A stretch of 64,000 bases of DNA. Source: Telmatactis stephensoni. Lineage: Eukaryota; Cnidaria; Anthozoa; Actiniaria; Isophelliidae. Below are positions 9,830 to 20,894 of the stretch, one piece after another. Within the stretch, counting starts at the first letter, position 1, and every line of letters starts with the position of its first letter. The translations under genes were made by a program, and so were the position numbers. Location of the stretch: positions 620,001-684,000 of the forward strand of contig JALIZF010001757.1 of the NCBI GenBank assembly GCA_029948255.1, given 5' to 3'. Below the pieces are notes generated by a model. The model was given only the letters and a program-made list of their open reading frames with translations. It did not search any database and was not told the origin of the DNA.

Positions 9830-12243
9830 TCAACCAGTTGTCCAGGGGACAAGTGTTTGAAAGATGAACCCCAGCACTAGTGGTACCACCCCAAGGAATG
9901 GAATAATGGGCTTATAGGGATGTGTACTTGTTGCCACTACGGGTTGGCGTGTACATGTGGATGCTGCTGTGCTCATCACAGAGGCGCTGGGTGTAGCTGG
10001 TGCTGTGCTCATCACAGAGGGGCTAGGTTTTGCTGGTGCTGTGTTCACAGAGGGGCTGGGTGTAGCTGCTGCTTTTAGAAACAAGGAAAAAGAAAAAATT
10101 AAGCTAAAAACATCTAGTCTCAAAATGAAAATAAATGCATACCTGATTTTTGTTGTGCATAGTATGACAGGCGCTGGCTTGATTCCCTGAGTGGCTCGAA
10201 AGGTAGTATAAAAGGTTCCAGATCTCTTGGCACCCTCATCTCAAACACTTCTACTGTAATGACTCTTGACCAAAACGTGGTAAGATGTTGAAGGATTTCT
10301 TGTATCACCGATGTGTCTTGCTCTATCCTTTCTACGTCAACTGGCCCATCCTCCGCATGAAGGACAAAATCACAATACAGCCTTCCAGTTATCAAAAGTA
10401 GAGCTTGCACCTGGTAATAATAGCTGTGATTTCTCTTTAAAACACACTTGCCATCATTTAGTTCGAAGCATTGTCTAGCTAATGTTTCTTTCGAGATGGT
10501 AGAGTTGTGCTTAAAGACTGTATCTATTCTGTGGTCTTTAAAAATCTTAAGGGATTTTAAATAGTATATAATTGAATGTTAAACACCGTATGAAAAATAG
10601 ATATAACTTTACTAACGTTTCGGACCTTAAGTCCTTCGTCGGACTTACTTCGTCGGAGTAACTCCGACGAAGGATTTAAGGTCCGAAACGTCAGTAAAGT
10701 TAAGTATCTATTTTTCATACGGTGTTTAACATTCAATTATATACTACTTGCATTTCATTATTACACCGACGCAGTCCATTCTAGTTTAATCACTAGTTGT
10801 TAGTTTATATTAAGGGGAGCAGCCCATGAAAGGGAATTTGGGATTAACCCAAAAACCGGTGGAGATGACAGTGTTATTGGTCTGCGCTTCATATTTAGTT
10901 ATGGCCTTTTTTCACTTTCAAGGCCGTATTACATCCACACAGACTGAAAATTTCCTTCGGTGTGCCACAAGTGAGAGGACATGAATTTTTTTGCTCGAAA
11001 TGCTGCGTTGGTCGCGCCATCCTCAATGAGCTTTCCTATTCGTACCGCTTCCAGAGCATTGGAAGCAGTTATTCTATAGGAACGTTCCAAACGCCAGGTT
11101 TCGCTTTTACTTTGCTCCCTTGTTCCTGGAAGCTCACACAAAAATTTAGGTGAAAGGTTTTCGTGCAATTTGCAGACCAGGAATATCAGTTGTTCTTCCA
11201 TTTCATTAGTTAGTGCGTAGTCCTGGTATGTTACCCTTAGCTGGGTTTCCCACATTGATAACTCAGTGTCTGTAACCGATTGCAGTCCCAACACCAGAAA
11301 ATTAATATGCTCTTCTGTTACCTGTCTGTAATTTCTTGGTCTTGGGTCGAAATCTATGACATCCATCTTTCCAGCTTTTCTTTTGGATGGGTACTTTGCC
11401 ATTGAAAGCCGTGTGGGTGTTTTCTTACGTTTTTTGCCTTTATTCCAAACTCACTCTTTGCTGGTAGATGGTGTGGTTGTGGCGAATCCATGTTTGTTTA
11501 CATGATCAACCAGGGTTAAAAGAACTGCACCCACATGACTGCAGTGGCCAAGTGCAGCGACTTTACAAGGTTCACAGGTAGCATGTATTACTGAGCCGCT
11601 CATACACGAAATGGAGATTGTCACGTTATGCGGCAAATCACCACGCATTTGAAGGCCACACGTGAGCGCGTAAAAAGTAAAACTCGTCCGTCCTATTATC
11701 AAGGATATCATGAACATATCCACTACTGACATATTTTCTGCCATTTTTCAGGGGCTTGTCAGTCATATGCCCAAGGCCTTCATTTTCCTCACAATCGCTA
11801 TCTTGCGATTCACTGAAAGCGCCGGATGCGGGCAGAGACTCGAGCGCATAATGATATACGTGACCATAGTTGAATAGGTTGGGAATATCATGAGAAGGAA
11901 CTACTTTCCAGCATTTCTCTGGCGGTACAGAAACTGATCGTCCTTGAGACACAACCCCTCCTTTTGCTGTTCCTTCATCTCTGTCAGTTTTAGCCTTCAG
12001 CCATTTGCCTCCATCAATGCTAGGGTCAAGAGTACGGTGATTTCCCGAGGCTAGAGAACCTTTAACACGTGTGAGCAGTTCACCCCGTTTACCGCTCTGT
12101 TTTAGGCCTCTGCACTTAAGCCACCGCTTCAGCTGATCTACAGTGTATTCCTCTGGATCATTGGTGAATTTTGAGCCAGGAACATTGTCGTCTTCAGTCA
12201 AAATAACTATTTTACTACGAGCGAAACTACTTGAACTTTCCAT
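9830..12243 (-). pseudogene. SAP-SWIM-YqaJ nuclease gene, broken
   Basis: Read from 12243 downwards. A SAP domain (YTVDQLKRWLKCRGLKQSGK) is followed by a SWIM-type zinc motif (CEPC..GHCSHVGAVLL) and then by a YqaJ/lambda-exonuclease-like domain. YqaJ marks are SYRITASNALEAV, GFWVNPKFPFMGCSP, and, after an insertion, SLKIFKDHR and SYYYQVQALLLITGRLYCDF. Breaks: an extra base near 11648, in-frame TGA at 11450-11448, TAA at 10928-10926, a frameshift near 10907 in an A run, and a fold-back insertion at about 10560-10814 that separates the GCSP motif from the rest and has removed the expected Asp-Gly. A donor (CAG/GTATGC) near 10143 leads to a last exon with three imperfect Ser/Pro/Thr repeats ending near 9830. 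Role by family: a recombinase-type exonuclease found as a transposon accessory protein. Confidence 0.8.
10560..10814. mobile_element. Inverted Penelope-type terminal repeat with hammerhead-like core
   Basis: Two arms (about 10565-10645 and 10665-10742) are near-perfect inverted repeats ending in GTATATAATTGAATG and its complement. Each arm contains, on its own strand, TCCGACGAAGGA, a four-base stem and GGTCCGAAACGT. This looks like the CUGANGA / stem II / GAAA core of a hammerhead ribozyme with one base changed. After the right arm comes a tail with ACCGACGCAGTCCA. Hammerhead cores and inverted terminal repeats are known in Penelope-like elements; assignment here is inference. It interrupts the YqaJ coding region. 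Confidence 0.6.
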
Positions 12244-12279
12244 ATAAACTACAGTAAAAGTATACCATTTCCGGTTTCA

Positions 12280-14894
12280 ATGTCCGACCTCGCCACGGGG
12301 TACAATTTACGTGACGTCACGGCCGCGCAGCGCTATTAAAGTCAGAGAGATAGCGAAAGAAATCGAACACTCGATAACAGCTGAGAGTGAGAGTGAAAGT
12401 GTGCAGTCTGTAGAAGAAACGGACCATCTCTTAGAGCACCATGCAATTTCTCCAGTTCCCAGCAAATCAGAACAGTCTGCTCAATCACAGCAGTCAAATC
12501 CTCAGAGAGAAGCTCCACAGCAAGTTAAAAGGAGAAAAACAAGGGTTTGTCGGAAGATTAATCAGGTTTGTATAGCATGTTTTGTGCTCCTTTGTCACCA
12601 ATCCATCCATTCCTTTTTTTTTACTACAACTTATGGACTAATGAATAACAGAGCAAATGAATAATACAATACAATACAATACAAACTATATTAACATTCC
12701 TTGAAAAGGTCTTCTATGTTACTTTACAAATGATCATATAAAATTACAACTATAAAAACTATTCTAATAAAGAATTGATTGAATGAGGGGGTCGAATTCG
12801 AAATGAGAACAATTGAATTAATTAGTGACCCGCTGATTTGTCTTACGTTCTTTGTAAAAATGAGAAGAAGAAGAAGAAGAAAAAAAACTGTTTAACCATC
12901 GCCGTGGTTATTATCTGACTATGTCGATTCCGTTTCAGGCAAACGCAATAAGAAGTCCATCGCCCACGTTAACAGCACCGAGTGATCCGCCTGTTGGCTT
13001 TTCTAATAACAAAGACCTAAGATATTTGACCGCCGAGCTACTGAAGCAAACCAATGACAAAAAGCGTGTTGAGGTATACATAAACTATCTAGCGGCCTGC
13101 ACATTTAACACCCAGTTTAACCCGAATTCAGTTATACAATTTACTCAAGAGGAGGTGCAGGATCTTGGACAGTGGGCAGCTTCACAAATACATGATCAGC
13201 CAACTGAAATTCCACAGGTAATCAATACGCACCTAAAAAAATCATCGATTCTGATTGGTTGAAAGCACTGCAAAAAGGGATGAATTGAAACTTGTAACAC
13301 CGTAAAAATAAGACAACTTACTGACGTTTCGAGCTCGACGTGTCAGTAAGTTACCTCCTTTTTTACGGTGTTACAAGCTTCAATTCATCCCTTGTTGTAT
13401 TCTATATACCGACGCAGCCCAAACTAGTTCACTCACTAGTCTCCTTTTGAGAGCATTGCAGTTCACTAGGTAACAGCAGTGTAGTAAATTAGTTTTTTTT
13501 ATCTCAGTCTCTGTATATTAAGATTTCAGATTGTGATTGACCGCATATATTGGAGCTCACAAAAATATTTGTTTTTAAAACTGTAGACTTGTTAACTTTT
13601 TAAAAAAATGTTATACTTATACTACAGGTAATGGAAAAGCTAAACTGTGCCTTGGAGCAAGTTTCAACTTGCTTCCCAGCAAGCAATGGAAATAGGTATG
13701 ACAGTAAAACATGTTATTTATACTCTACACTGATACAGCTCAAGCAAGTGTTTACTTTGTGGCAGGGGTTAACTGCCACGTCCCTGTTTAAAGATGTTTT
13801 TATGCACACAGAAATCTTAGGGATTTTCAAAATGTTAGTAAATATTCAAGATATAATGCGTGCTCTGATAAGCTACCGTGTTTATGTCCATACAGACTTT
13901 GTAGAACATCCTCAACATAAAATAACCGCTCATGTTTCTGTATTGCATTATTAATGGCCAGAAAATTTACAGCTCTCGAGAAGCAAAAGAAACTTATCTT
14001 GTGCTTTTTGTGTGATTATATTACAATGTAGAGGCATGCGCGTTTTTTCTATATTGCTCAGTAAGTAAAATCAAGATCACTTATCCTCTTTTTTGTATGT
14101 TTGTTTTCATGGTAGGCAAGCAACTGCTGGAAGCCGAAACGTTTTTTAAGCGACAGCTAAATATGAGTCAGTCTGCAGATGTGTCTGTCGACCCCGGAAG
14201 ACCAAAAAGAAACATATTTGACATTCTTGCCAACAAGTACGAGCACTCCATCGCTTCCGAAGCCACTTTACAGGAAACAACCTATGTAGTGATGACGATA
14301 ACCAAATTTCCTCTTTTGGCATTTGTCAACAAACCCATCTCACATTTTTCTAGTGCTGTAGTTCGTTCCTCCATTATACTCGGGGATGCATTACATGAAT
14401 CATTCTCGGTACCAGAAAGTATAGCCACTGCATACAACAATCTCTCACCATATGTGTTAGATGTTTCAGATATCAAGCCAGAGTGCCTCTCGCCGCCAAT
14501 ATTGTTTGATATGCTAGTTTTGAATGATGGTGATGGATTAGTAGAGCTACAGACCAATGGACAATTGCAAAACTCAATCTACCATCGTTTCTTTGCAGTA
14601 GATGCCCCAGAATTGTATTCCACTAGTTTTATTAACATCAACAGAAAAATCTTCAAGCGTCGAAATGGCCACCTGTCACATCTAGCTGCTCATTACTACG
14701 TGAATAACTTTGTTGGACCACAAGGGACAGGACTGATGAAGAAGGAGTATCCCCGTAATGGCCAGATACCGACAGACAGATACCATCGTCAAATATCGTC
14801 ATTCTGGTTTGTGTGGCAAGAATGTCCAAGTGCCCCAGAATTATCCATCTTAGATGACATCTTGAAGGTTTTGGAGAAGAAGAGTTTTATCTAA
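12280..14894 (+). CDS. Staphylococcal-nuclease-like gene, four visible exons
   Basis: Likely start is ATG 12280 (MSDLATGYNL), one extra T near 12336 then shifting the frame to KVREIAKEIEH. Exons: 12280-12565 (acidic, Ser/Gln-rich), 12939-13217, 13628-13695 and 14116-14894. The first three junctions have good GT-AG sites in phase; the third-to-fourth junction is off by one base, so an exon is unseen or an indel exists. The last exon has LNDGDGLVELQ and HRFFAVDAPEL, which match the D-G-D and R-F-x-G-x-D-A-P-E signatures of SNase-fold nucleases, followed by SHLAAHYYVNNFVG. The gene starts only 36 bp from the divergent SAP-SWIM-YqaJ start. I do not recognise the N-terminal region. Possibly part of the same mobile unit. 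Confidence 0.55.
13285..13440. mobile_element. Second Penelope-type inverted repeat, in an intron
   Basis: TTGTAACACCGTAAAAATA and its complement flank a centre with GACGTTTCGAGCTCGACGT, followed by a tail with ATACCGACGCAGCCCA and CACTAGT. The layout (inverted arms, then an ACCGACGCAG tail) is the same as at 10560-10814. The hammerhead-like core is more degraded. It lies in the intron after 13217 of the SNase-like gene. Confidence 0.55.
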
Positions 14895-15177
14895 TTCGAA
14901 TCCAAGAGCTACAACAGCCACAAATCCATTTCTTCTCAATCTTAATGCTCTCCTAGTGCTATCTGGATTCTGCCATGTACAGTTGAACCTCTATTAAGCG
15001 GTCACCCTCGGGAAAACACTAGGTGACCGCTTAATAGAGGGTGACCATTTGATAGAGGTTGGCCAAAATTCAGCATGTTTTGTGGCAAAAAGTGAGCTAG
15101 AACACGAAATCGATCAAATAATATACATTTAATTGTTAACAACAACAGTAATGCGAGGTGTTTGCATTATTTACAAA

Positions 15178-15583
15178 CTAACAATGAAAAAAATCAGTTA
15201 TGGCCGTCTGGCATTTCGGGTTGCTTAACTTAATTTGGCGAACCAAATCGCTGACTTTGCTCAGTGCCAGTGATAGCTCTTCGTGACCATAGAACTGGGA
15301 AAATTGTTCCAGCTTCTCTGCCATTTCTTCTGCCTTTGAAACCGTGTGGATTTCAGGCTGTTTAAGTTCAGGGTCATAATCGTCCTCATCTCCCATGATA
15401 TCTGATTCGTCACTTTGTCGTGTAATTGAGCACACGAAATATCCTCTTCCTCGAGAATTTCCGCCCGTAGATCTTTCCTCCAATCAGGATTAGAGTTGTC
15501 TATGTATCCCATGCATACATCTAGACTGTCTTCAGCAGAAATGAATGCCTCAGCATCACAGGATGAGCCAACCTTGTCCAAGA
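15178..15583 (-). pseudogene. Tigger-like transposase C-terminal remnant
   Basis: Two overlapping minus-strand frames are needed, so it is frameshifted near 15400. The last residues, QTAITDFF, match the typical end of Tigger transposases (Q-x-x-I-T-D-F-F), preceded by an acidic linker and a helical stretch (AEEMAEKLEQFSQFY). The catalytic DDD core is missing: the Harbinger element sits directly upstream of this gene part, but the pogo element is too short to have carried a full gene. Confidence 0.6.
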
Positions 15584-15977
15584 GCTCTTGCAGACCCGGT
15601 AACTAGTCCTCAGCCTTCAAAAGGATCGTCCTCCTCTTCCATTATTCAGCGTTTATGCTTACAAGAGCTGGCGAGTAATCATACTGATGTCTCTGCAAAT
15701 TGTAAAAGTAAACTCTTTCATTAGGGGATATCACGCATATCTTACTGAGTGGGAACCAAGTCTTGGAGATGTTTATAGACTAAAACTGCGAGCCTCAAAA
15801 TACAAAGGATTCAAATGCAGTCGCGGTCGTTAGTGAAACTTCTGGAAAAACAAGGGAGTTTAAGCATCAACAACGAAATCGACGACGACTGACGAAATAA
15901 TGACGTCATAACCGAAAAAGACTAGGTCGGGTGGTTCGTTTTCGGCGGGAACCTTGAAACCTTAAGCTAGCGTATTT

Positions 15978-17140
15978 ATGGTCGACGACGACGTCGAAAT
16001 GACTTTGTTCAGAGATGTCCGAAATTTACTTTTAATAGCTCACGATGATGGTGTTATTGACGATGATGATTTTTTGCTACTTTACGATCAGTATCAATCA
16101 AGAAATCCCGAGTTTCCATATGATTCATACCCAACATTTGACCTAGATGAGATAGATGAATCAGGAATGCTTGGCCGAATTTCGATGCAAGAAAAGAGAT
16201 ATAGCGATTCTGTCAGATGTTCTAAACATTCCAGCTGTATTTGAATGCGACCAGAGGTCGATTTGTGATGGAGATGAAGCCTTGTGCATCCTGTTAAGAC
16301 GGTTATCATATCCTTGTAGATTTGGAGACATGGTGCAAAGGTTTGCAAAGCCTGTGCCAGTGCTTAGTATGATCACAAACATAGTTCAGGACTACATTTA
16401 TGACGTTCATAATCATAAAGTTACGCAGTGGAATCACGCACTTCTGAGCCCTGCTAACAGCCAAAGGGGCTCCACTGACCAACTGCTTTGCCTTCATTGA
16501 TGGTACAGTTAGGCCTATAACAAGACCAGGTGAAAATCAACGAATGGTGTACAATGGGCACAAGAGGGTGCACGCCATTAAATTTCAAAGCATTGCTTTG
16601 CCTAATGGCTTAATTGGAAACTTGTATGGTCCAGTAGGTAGGGAAAATAGCAAAAGAATTATTTATCAATTACTCATGAATATATCAATATATATATAAG
16701 TATATCATATAAATCCCCTTTTTTCAGAGGGAAAAAAACATGATGATGGCATGCTTGCTGACTCAGGACTACTACAAGATTTACAGCAATATGCTTTCAG
16801 CCAAGCTGGCCAACCACTATGTGTATATGGAGATGCAGCATATCCTCTGCGCCTGCATCTTCAAGGCCCCTTCAAGAATGGAGTTCTCACTCCCCATATG
16901 CTGCAATACAATACTGCCATGAGTAGAGTTAGGTGCTCTGTTGAGTGGCTATTTGGAGATGTGGTTAATTACTTCAAGTCTCTTGACTTTAAAAAAAATC
17001 TGAAGCTTCTGCTAAGTAGTGTTGGGAAAATGTATGCTGTTTCTGTCATCCTCCAGAATGCTTTGACTTGTTTATATGGGAATATCACTTCTACTTACTT
17101 TGATCTCAGTCCACCATCACCTCAAGACTACTTTGCCTGA
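15978..17140 (+). pseudogene. Harbinger transposase (DDE_4), two indels
   Basis: An acidic N-terminus (MVDDDVEMTLFRDVRNLLLI) leads to DLDEID. A frameshift near 16155 is needed to enter AEFRCKKRDIAILSDVLNIP and the helix-turn-helix part (DGDEALCILLRRLSYP). A small deletion with frame change near 16455 removes part of the segment before FAFIDGTVRPITRP (first Asp). A donor near 16638 and the acceptor TTTTTTCAG near 16728 bound an intron. Exon 2 has VYGDAAYPL (second Asp) and RCSVEWLFG (catalytic Glu). The family is PIF/Harbinger (HARBI1-like). Function is lost in this copy. Confidence 0.9.
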
Positions 17141-17263
17141 GTAGTGTTTATAGGTTTCATTTAAGTTTTAGAGTATAAACACAAAATAACGTGTAACATT
17201 TTGCACCAATTACTACTAAATAGCAGTAATTAAATACTAGAAAACAATAGAAATTATAATAGA

Positions 17264-17453
17264 CCTTTTCGGCTTGGGCGTAATGTTTTCCCATTTCAGA
17301 CCACGTGTCATACTCTTGGGAATAAGATTCTTTGTTTGAGGTACATCCATATTAATGTATCTTCTCAAGCGTTACCATTAAACAAAGAAATAAAACCCAG
17401 GGGAATGACACGTGGTCTGAAATGGGAAAACAAATACGCCCAAGCCGAAAAGG
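17264..17453. mobile_element. Inverted-repeat element inside the Harbinger 3' region
   Basis: CCTTTTCGGCTTGGGCGTA at the left is mirrored by TACGCCCAAGCCGAAAAGG at the right. The repeats run about 48 bp with a few differences (through CAGACCACGTGTCAT). No gene inside. It is the third level of nesting: this element in Harbinger, Harbinger in pogo. Target duplication is unclear. Confidence 0.75.
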
Positions 17454-17941
17454 TGTTTTGACATGGTATATGACCTTTTTCATACCAGCAATTCTTTCTG
17501 AGTAGTGTTTATACTCTATTGTTAAAAAAAGAAACATTTATTGTTTGTATAATGTTGCTAAGTCACTTGTCAGAAATTAGCAGGGGGAGGGGAATGGGGG
17601 AGGGTCATAACTTTTTGAGTCCCTGAAAGGGGATTGTCATGAAAAAATAGGCATTGAAAAAGGGAGGGTCACTTAAATGTACACTCATGTGATTATAAAT
17701 AGAATTGTATTTTAATATTTAGACCCCTTGCCTAGATTTCCAGGAGGAATTGTACTTGGGAAAAAAACAATAGTCCTTTTCTTATGCTACAAAATTAGCA
17801 GTCTACATAGAGAATACGTAGCTGGAAAATGAGATGATATACTTCTGGAAGTGTACAACAAAAACTGAATATTTTATTAACTCTCTGCTTAGATATGCCC
17901 TGAAGTGTTAAAATGTCTTATAAGATGATCTTAAAAGACTA

Positions 17942-18172
17942 AAAACTGAAAGAAAAAAACATTTAAGCTACAATCAGCTCACTGAATAGACATGTAACTT
18001 ATTAGTACCTCAACATGGTATTTGACTCAGTTATAACAAATAAAACTTATTTCTTGTGTCTTATTAGATTAAAAACTGAAAGAAAGAATAGAATAGACAT
18101 ATAACTTATTAGTAACTCAACATTGTAAGTTATTTGACTCAGTTATAACAAATAAAACTTATCATTTCTTGT
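17942..18172. repeat. Tandem duplication of ~120 bp
   Basis: Segments from about 17942 and 18062 both run AAAAACTGAAAGAAA ... TTGACTCAGTTATAACAAA and TAAAACTTAT. They lie in the 3' flank of the Myb-like gene and just touch its stop codon. Confidence 0.75.
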
Positions 18173-18886
18173 GTTCAATGAGAGCCTTCAAAAGTTCACT
18201 TTGCTGCTGTTGCCGTGCAAGAAATATCGCTTGTAAGCTTTGTTGTTGTTGCTGTTGCTGTTGCATTTGGTTCAACAAAGCTTTCATCATGTTCCTGCTG
18301 TTGTTGACATGCCTGCTGTTGTTCTTGTTTTTAAGATCAATTTCTTGTTGTCTTAGCTCATATTCCTTTGCTGATTTTTCTTTCAGATAGTCAATTGCAT
18401 CAGCTGTGCTTTTTCTTCCTTTTTTCTTTTTTCCGCCTTCATCAGATTCCTCGCTTTTCCTTTTTGACATTCTATCCATTGCTTGTTGTCTCACTTGCTC
18501 TGCTGTTTCTTTTTCTTTCTCTCCTTTTTTAATTTTTTCAATGTCCTGTAACTCAAGTGCAGCTTTCGCTTCTTTTTCTCTTTCAAGAATGTCTTCTAGT
18601 AACTCATCCAATTCTGAGATGTCTACATCGACGCCACTAGCTTTTTCTTCGGCCCTTATCTCCTGAGCTCATCTGCTCGTCAGTAGGTTATATCGGTCTC
18701 GTACAGAACGAGCAGTAACTTTAAAAGATGGGCGCTGAATAGTATTCAGAATACTTGCGATGTTATCCCATGCCTTTCCTCTTTCAGGACTTCTCGGTTT
18801 TAATTTATACGGTTGGGTAACAATCACTTCGCGGCACAAAATCACATCATGCTCTTCTGAGAATTGAAAGTACCTGTTGTCAAAGA
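18162..18886 (-). pseudogene. Harbinger Myb/SANT-like DNA-binding protein
   Basis: Minus-strand exon after the acceptor TTTGACAACAG. The product starts with RYFQFSEEHDVILCREVI and has the Trp and aromatic spacing of a Myb/SANT-like fold (GKAWDNIASILN, VTARSVRDRYNLL). An in-frame TGA at 18671-18669 interrupts it; the same frame then continues with a long charged coiled coil (DELLEDILEREKEAKAALEL, KKKKGRKS) and a Gln-rich tail encoded near 18205-18270. It is the usual second protein of Harbinger elements, thought to help bring the transposase to DNA ends. No upstream exon was found. Confidence 0.75.
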
Positions 18887-19983
18887 ATAGAAAAACAAAT
18901 AGTTTTAATGTATAAGTATAGTAGCATGAATCGGAGGACTGACGTTCGTATTTGTAAAGCAATAGGTACACATATCTATCTAAATCCCAGATCAGTATGC
19001 GTTATGCGACAGATAAGCAATACATACGTTTTCTTCGCTGTGTCCTTACATACATACAACTACAATTCAGCATGAACAAGAAGTTTGAAGGGATAATATC
19101 CATCAAAAACAAACTCAGTAAACACGTAAGGTATGTATTTTGAAAAATAGGAACGAATAATATCTTAAACAGTTTCTTTTGTGTGTTAAAAGGCAAAATA
19201 AACACACGTTCTCACCTCAACGTCAAACCACATCAGATTCCGTCGTCGACGAACACCGGACGACGTTTCCTTGGGTTAGCGCTTGCGCAGTAATCTCCAA
19301 ATATGCTCGGTCCACTTCCGTTCGTCGTCAGTCGTCGATTTCGTCGTCGATGCTTAAGCTCCCTACAGAAACAGGGACCGTCTCAATGTCATCCAAACAA
19401 CTTAAATGAAAACTTCCAAGTTCTTGGTCACGTCCCGAGATTAATGGCTACGTGGTTGAGCAAGTTCCTTAAAAGGCCGACAAACAGTGGAAAGGTTCTG
19501 ATCAAGGGGAAGCGAGTAAACAGAGGTGGGGGCTTTGGTCTTGAGATTCCATGCGAGTACCAGTTTGAAGGTGACAATTTTTCTTGTGGTTGGCTCCGAC
19601 AGAAACTGATCAAAGAAGAATTTAATGTGTGGTCTGGTTAATGTAACAACAAAGATATGATCCTATAGCATGTCAAGTTACGTGTAGATGTGTTTTATAA
19701 GCTGTAAATGCAAACAGACATACTTTGTTGATTTTCCTGTCAAAACATGTTATTTTTCCTGATTTTAATTACAAGAGGTGACCGTTGAATAGAGGCAAAT
19801 TACAATAAAAATAAGCTATTTGCAAAGTCAAAAGGGTGACCGCGTCCGCCTAATAGAGGTGACCACTTATTAGAGGTCAAGTTTACAGTAAATATGGGAA
19901 GCAAATTTCGGGAAATTAATAAGTGACCACTTAATAGGGGGTGACCGCTATACAGGGGGCCGCTTAATAGAGGTTCGACTGTA

Positions 19984-20537
19984 TATACTAGGTAAACAAA
20001 TTTACTTTATTATATTTTCGTCGAAATATGATTAACGATACTTATCATCATTTTGTTGAATATAACTTATAGCGCGTATAATTACGGGGAACTTTGTAAG
20101 ATCTTTATAAAAATGTTGGTAACTGCAATGGGCAAGCTTAGGTCACCATGGCAACAAAGCCAGGGGTTATCCCCCAGCACCTGATACACTAAATGAACAA
20201 TGGAGTGTAATGCCTAACAAATGGTTCCAGAGGGAGGGTGGTCATTGATGCAACAAATTGCAAAAAAGCCATCCTGCAAAGGCTCATGGGACATGAGTAA
20301 TTGCTGATCCCAGTCAATCTCCCTGTTAACCTCAATCAAACATCATTCCAAAATGAAATGAAATATCAAGTTTTACAATCATTTTGTTTTAACATGTTTT
20401 AACAAAATCACTCAGGATATTGTGAACACTGTAAGTTCCTTGACATAATTTGGAAGCAGCAGCAACATTAATAATAAAATATATACAATATCTAATGGTT
20501 TGAAGATTAACTTTGTAAATAAATTACTTACATGTAG
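19984..20537. other. Noncoding gap
   Basis: No gene, RNA or repeat structure recognised apart from generic AT-rich sequence. Confidence 0.4.
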
Positions 20538-20894
20538 GTACAGCCCTGATGAATCCCTTCTAAAGCTACAGAAGATTGCAAAAGATAATCATCTAGGGTG
20601 TATATGGTCTGGTGTGAAGAAGAATATGCTTTTGGGAGCCAAACAGCAGGATTTTTCAAGTACTGATGAAGCCATTAGACTGCTGGGACCATTTGAATAC
20701 ACAACAATTGAAAGGATGGGTTTCCCACTCAAGCTACAAGATCCATCAGGCCAACTAGTAATCAGGCTACAGCCATGGTATGAACGACAGTGCAAAAGTG
20801 AACTCGAACAAGCTACAAGATCCCAGTACAGATCACACCTGAAGCGTTTAACTGAGCTGCCATATGGTTTTGTAATTGATATGCATGCTGAAAG
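20538..20894 (+). CDS. Orphan exon, unrecognised protein
   Basis: A 357-bp open exon is bounded by an acceptor (ACATGTAG at 20530-20537) and a donor (GAAAG/GTAAAT at 20894-20895). The product is of normal composition (for example LGPFEYTTIERMGFPL, WYERQCKSELEQA, LPYGFVIDMHAER) and looks like real coding sequence, but I recognise no domain. No partner exon was found within several kilobases on either side. Confidence 0.45.

Larger units (their letters stand above)
15854..19363. mobile_element. Harbinger-type transposon, complete ends, nested
   Basis: The 43-bp terminal inverted repeats begin GGGAGTTTAAGCATCAACAA on the left; the right end closes with TCGATGCTTAAGCTCCC. Flanks are CAA and TAC, so no clean TWA duplication survives. 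Inside are the two genes expected of Harbinger: a DDE_4 transposase (+, 15978-17140) and a Myb-like protein (-, 18886-18162), converging. Both are broken. The element is 3,510 bp and sits inside the pogo element; a further inverted-repeat element sits at 17264-17453. Confidence 0.9.
14980..19981. mobile_element. pogo/Tigger-type DNA transposon with TA duplication
   Basis: The left end CAGTTGAACCTCTATTAAGC and the right end GCTTAATAGAGGTTCGACTG are inverted and flanked by TA at 14978-14979 and 19982-19983. Ends beginning CAGT plus a TA duplication are typical of pogo/Tigger. Subterminal GGTGACCGCTTAATAGAGG-like motifs repeat several times at both ends. Without the nested Harbinger (15854-19363) it is about 1.5 kb, so it is a deleted copy. 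It retains a Tigger-like C-terminus (15178-15583, minus strand). On the plus strand at 19438-19641 there is an open segment (TWLSKFLKRPTNSGKV...) that I do not recognise. Confidence 0.85.

Noticed and set aside
11395..11460. Intron between GTGAGT near 11455 and the next YqaJ segment
   Set aside because: The flanking open frames are in the same frame and only one stop separates them, so a nonsense mutation is simpler than an intron of under 60 bp.
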